6,599 nt of DNA from NCBI GenBank assembly GCA_009781125.1, contig WQYS01000137.1, positions 1 to 6,599 on the forward strand, in the 5' to 3' direction. The position numbers were made by a program, and so were the translations under genes. Positions 4,883 to 6,599 of the stretch are shown one piece after another. Within the stretch, counting starts at the first letter, position 1. Each line of letters begins with the position of its first letter. The notes under the pieces are model-generated. The model had not been told where the DNA came from. It did not search any database and saw only the letters and a program-made list of their open reading frames with translations. The stretch comes from Acidobacteriaceae bacterium. GTDB lineage: Bacteria; Acidobacteriota; Terriglobia; Terriglobales; Acidobacteriaceae.

Positions 4883-5779
4883 ATGAACCTCTGCCATGGA
4901 ATAAAACTACTCCTGATGCTGCTTGCAGCGGCAACGCCTGCCGTTGCCCAAACCCCGCTCAGCGTGGACGCCGCCGAAGCGCAGAAACATCTGGTGAAAC
5001 ATGTTGACCCCGTGTATCCGGCAATTGCCAAGGCTGCTCAGGTACAAGGCGATGTGGTTCTCAAGATCGATATAGGCAAGGATGGCAAGGTAACGAAGGT
5101 CCAGCCGGTAAACGGGCCACCCATGCTGTTGCCTGCCGCAACCGATGCCGTGAAGCAGTGGCAGTACAAACCATTCGAGAAGGATGGCGTGCCCGCAGCT
5201 GCGAATACAACCGTTACAGTGCCCTTCAGTCTCGGCGTTGCCGCGGATCCGAAGGATGAAGAGACGGCCAAGGCTTTTTTCCCGCTGTTTCATCAGTGCG
5301 TCGAGCTTATGAGCAAAGAAGACGCTGACCCTGAAGAGCAGGCGCAGGCCTGTCAGAGAGCGGCTGACGAAGCCGACAAGTTCTCCAAGAACTCGCGCTA
5401 TATCGAACGCAGAAACGCATACACCTACTACACCTCGGCGCTGGTCCGAAACGGGCAGGCTGCGGAGGCGGTTCCCGTTGGCGAAAAGGCTATCGCGGTG
5501 GTCTTGCAGGGACACGACGACGACTCAGGCGCAAGCGTCGCCTACGGCCTGACGGCCAAAGCCAAAGCTGCCAGCGGAGACATGGAAGGGGCCGACAAAG
5601 ACCTGGAAACCGCCGAAGGCTATCAGCGTAAAGCCATGGCCACTCCCGACGGACAGGAGCGCAAACAGATGTATTCCCTGGCGCTGAAGGGTCTGTTGAC
5701 TTACCACGCGCAGGTTCTTGACGCGCTGGGCAGGCAGGCCGAGTCAACGGCCAAGCAGCAAGAGGCCGATAAGCTGTAG
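4883..5779 (+). CDS. Exported TonB C-terminal-domain protein with helical TPR-like C-terminal half
   Basis: This 298-residue protein begins with a Sec signal peptide: K8, hydrophobic LLLMLLAAATPAVA, and likely cleavage after AVA at residue 22, before QTP. Residues about 40-117 form a TonB_C domain: HVDPVYPAIAKAAQVQGDVV (40-59), the strand KIDIGKDGKVTKVQPVNGP, the helix LLPAATDAVKQWQYKPFE (82-99) and the closing strand ANTTVTVPFSL (108-117). Residues about 125-298 are mostly helical with repeated Ala-rich pairs (RNAYTYYTSALVRNGQAAEA, AYGLTAKAKAASGDMEGADK, LALKGLLTYHAQVLDALGRQ) that look like degenerate TPR units; C139 and C157 could form a disulfide. Classical TonB has an N-terminal membrane anchor and a proline-rich spacer; here there is a cleavable signal instead, so this is probably a soluble periplasmic or outer-membrane-associated protein rather than a true energy transducer. 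Its partner is unknown. ATG 4883 is supported by the signal peptide. Confidence 0.85.
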   Translation: MNLCHGIKLLLMLLAAATPAVAQTPLSVDAAEAQKHLVKHVDPVYPAIAKAAQVQGDVVLKIDIGKDGKVTKVQPVNGPPMLLPAATDAVKQWQYKPFEKDGVPAAANTTVTVPFSLGVAADPKDEETAKAFFPLFHQCVELMSKEDADPEEQAQACQRAADEADKFSKNSRYIERRNAYTYYTSALVRNGQAAEAVPVGEKAIAVVLQGHDDDSGASVAYGLTAKAKAASGDMEGADKDLETAEGYQRKAMATPDGQERKQMYSLALKGLLTYHAQVLDALGRQAESTAKQQEADKL

Positions 5780-5803
5780 ACCATCTCACAGGCGCTTGTC
5801 CTG

Positions 5804-6599
5804 TTATTTTTTCTCTGCGCAACTACACGGGCCGCTACCGCAGAAAGTCTTTTTAATGTCTTCTCTTTTTGTGCTGGCACTGGCTCCAGGCTTGATGGCG
5901 TAGACCTTTACGCTGGCTGCTGCTGCGTTCACGTCGTGCTTCGTCAACAGATCAGCCAGTTCTACGTGCAGCGTCGTTGCATCGGATGCTGACGAACAAC
6001 ACGAATCTTCTCCCATCGCCGGCGAGCAGCAACCGGACTGGTTCTTTACCTTTTGATAGGCGTTGAGGTCTGCGCCGGTATCGACAATCTCAACATGCTC
6101 GAATCCAGCGGCCAGCAGTCCAGCGCGGTAGTCTTCGATCCTGATGGCTCCGGCGATGCAGCCTACATAGGCCGCCATGCTGCGGGCGATCGCCTCGGGC
6201 AGCACTTTCTTCAGAGCGATGTCGCTCACGGCAAGCCGTCCGCCCGGCTTGAGCACGCGCGCGATCTCGCGGAAGACGGCGGGCTTGTCTGGAGCCAGGT
6301 TCAGAACGCAGTTGGAGATGACGCAATCGACCGAAGCATCGGGCAAAGGAATCTTGTCGATGGTGGACTGGTAGAACTCCACGTTGGCATAGCCACCTGA
6401 GGCCGCGTTTGCCCTTGCCCGCTCGATCATCGCCGGAGTCATGTCTATACCGATGGCGCGGCCCTCGGGGCCGACCTTCTTCGCGGCCAGAAAGACGTCC
6501 AGTCCACCGCCGGAGCCGAGGTCCACGACCACCTCGCCGGGGCGAAGATGGGCCGTCGCCGTGGGATTGCCGCACGACAGTCCCATGTTGGCCTCTGCT
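5804..6599 (-). CDS. arsM: Arsenite methyltransferase ArsM, N-terminus beyond the window
   Basis: The minus-strand frame remains open to the window end. The codons before the ATG at 6586-6584 read A-E-A-N, followed by MGLSCGNP, the usual internal ArsM context, so that ATG is not the start and the first part of the protein is missing. ArsM transfers methyl groups from S-adenosylmethionine to As(III) in the cytoplasm, giving methylated and volatile arsenicals. Counting from that Met, the SAM-binding motif [10 protein letters not shown] is at 21-30, the acidic-loop GIDMTP at 46-51 and [11 protein letters not shown] at 91-101. Arsenic-binding Cys candidates are C5 (GLSCGNP), C143 (YVGCIAGA) and C186/C187 (SGCC), matching the conserved Cys set of the family; a second CC pair is at 197-198. 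The frame continues past the usual VKVYAIKP end (226-233) into a 27-residue basic tail holding three more Cys (C249, C254, C256). The gene converges on the TonB_C gene, 24 nt apart, with no obvious terminator between them. No arsR, arsB or acr3 is in the window. Confidence 0.92.
   Translation of the reverse strand, partial: AEANMGLSCGNPTATAHLRPGEVVVDLGSGGGLDVFLAAKKVGPEGRAIGIDMTPAMIERARANAASGGYANVEFYQSTIDKIPLPDASVDCVISNCVLNLAPDKPAVFREIARVLKPGGRLAVSDIALKKVLPEAIARSMAAYVGCIAGAIRIEDYRAGLLAAGFEHVEIVDTGADLNAYQKVKNQSGCCSPAMGEDSCCSSASDATTLHVELADLLTKHDVNAAAASVKVYAIKPGASASTKREDIKKTFCGSGPCSCAEKK

Noticed and set aside
4261..5031. 256-codon minus-strand frame across maf and the TonB_C gene start
   Set aside because: It is antisense to maf, whose motifs are unmistakable, and it crosses an intergenic gap; it is a shadow of GC-rich codon usage.
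5780..5803. Bidirectional terminator between the convergent TonB_C gene and arsM
   Set aside because: The 24-nt gap has no palindrome of useful length. The T-run at 5805-5812 is inside the end of arsM and is not preceded by a stem.

Overview
The window is a GC-rich stretch (roughly 60% by eye) carrying parts or all of seven protein-coding genes. Six lie on the plus strand and one converges from the minus strand. The mix suggests a Gram-negative soil bacterium of the Acidobacteriota, probably Terriglobia (Granulicella/Edaphobacter-like): a GH57-type protein with a DUF3536 tail, a secreted TonB_C-domain protein, a small lipoprotein with a conserved SWENP-type core, a DUF1440-like membrane protein and a Cys-rich arsenite methyltransferase. 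This placement is inferred from gene families and style, because no rRNA or other phylogenetic marker is present.

Layout. 1-1058: C-terminal part of a GH57-family carbohydrate-active protein (DUF3536 region), cut by the window edge. 1059-1224: intergenic region with the best sigma70-like promoter in the window and a possible 23-codon mini-ORF. 1225-2835: a large single-pass membrane protein with a conserved-looking N-terminal domain, a Pro/Ala/Glu-rich linker, one transmembrane helix and an NTF2/SnoaL-like C-terminal domain. 2927-3481 and 3485-4027: a lipoprotein and a DUF1440-like membrane protein, 3 nt apart and probably one transcription unit. 4028-4239: intergenic region with an AT-rich palindrome, three tight trinucleotide-loop hairpins and a short direct repeat. 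4240-4845: maf, a house-cleaning nucleotide pyrophosphatase. 4883-5779: exported TonB_C-domain protein with a helical, TPR-like C-terminal half. 5804-6599 (minus): arsM, arsenite methyltransferase, lacking its N-terminus at the window edge.

The genes do not form an obvious single pathway. Carbohydrate metabolism, envelope proteins, nucleotide-pool sanitation and arsenic detoxification sit next to each other, and the window reads as ordinary chromosomal core/accessory mosaic. I see no CRISPR, transposase, phage, rRNA or tRNA gene. The least ordinary signals are in the non-coding DNA. At two genes (2927 and 4883) the spacing of a -10-like hexamer predicts transcription starting at the first base of the start codon, suggesting leaderless mRNAs. 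The hairpin cluster at 4028-4138 looks like a dispersed intergenic repeat. No convincing new multi-gene system is visible.
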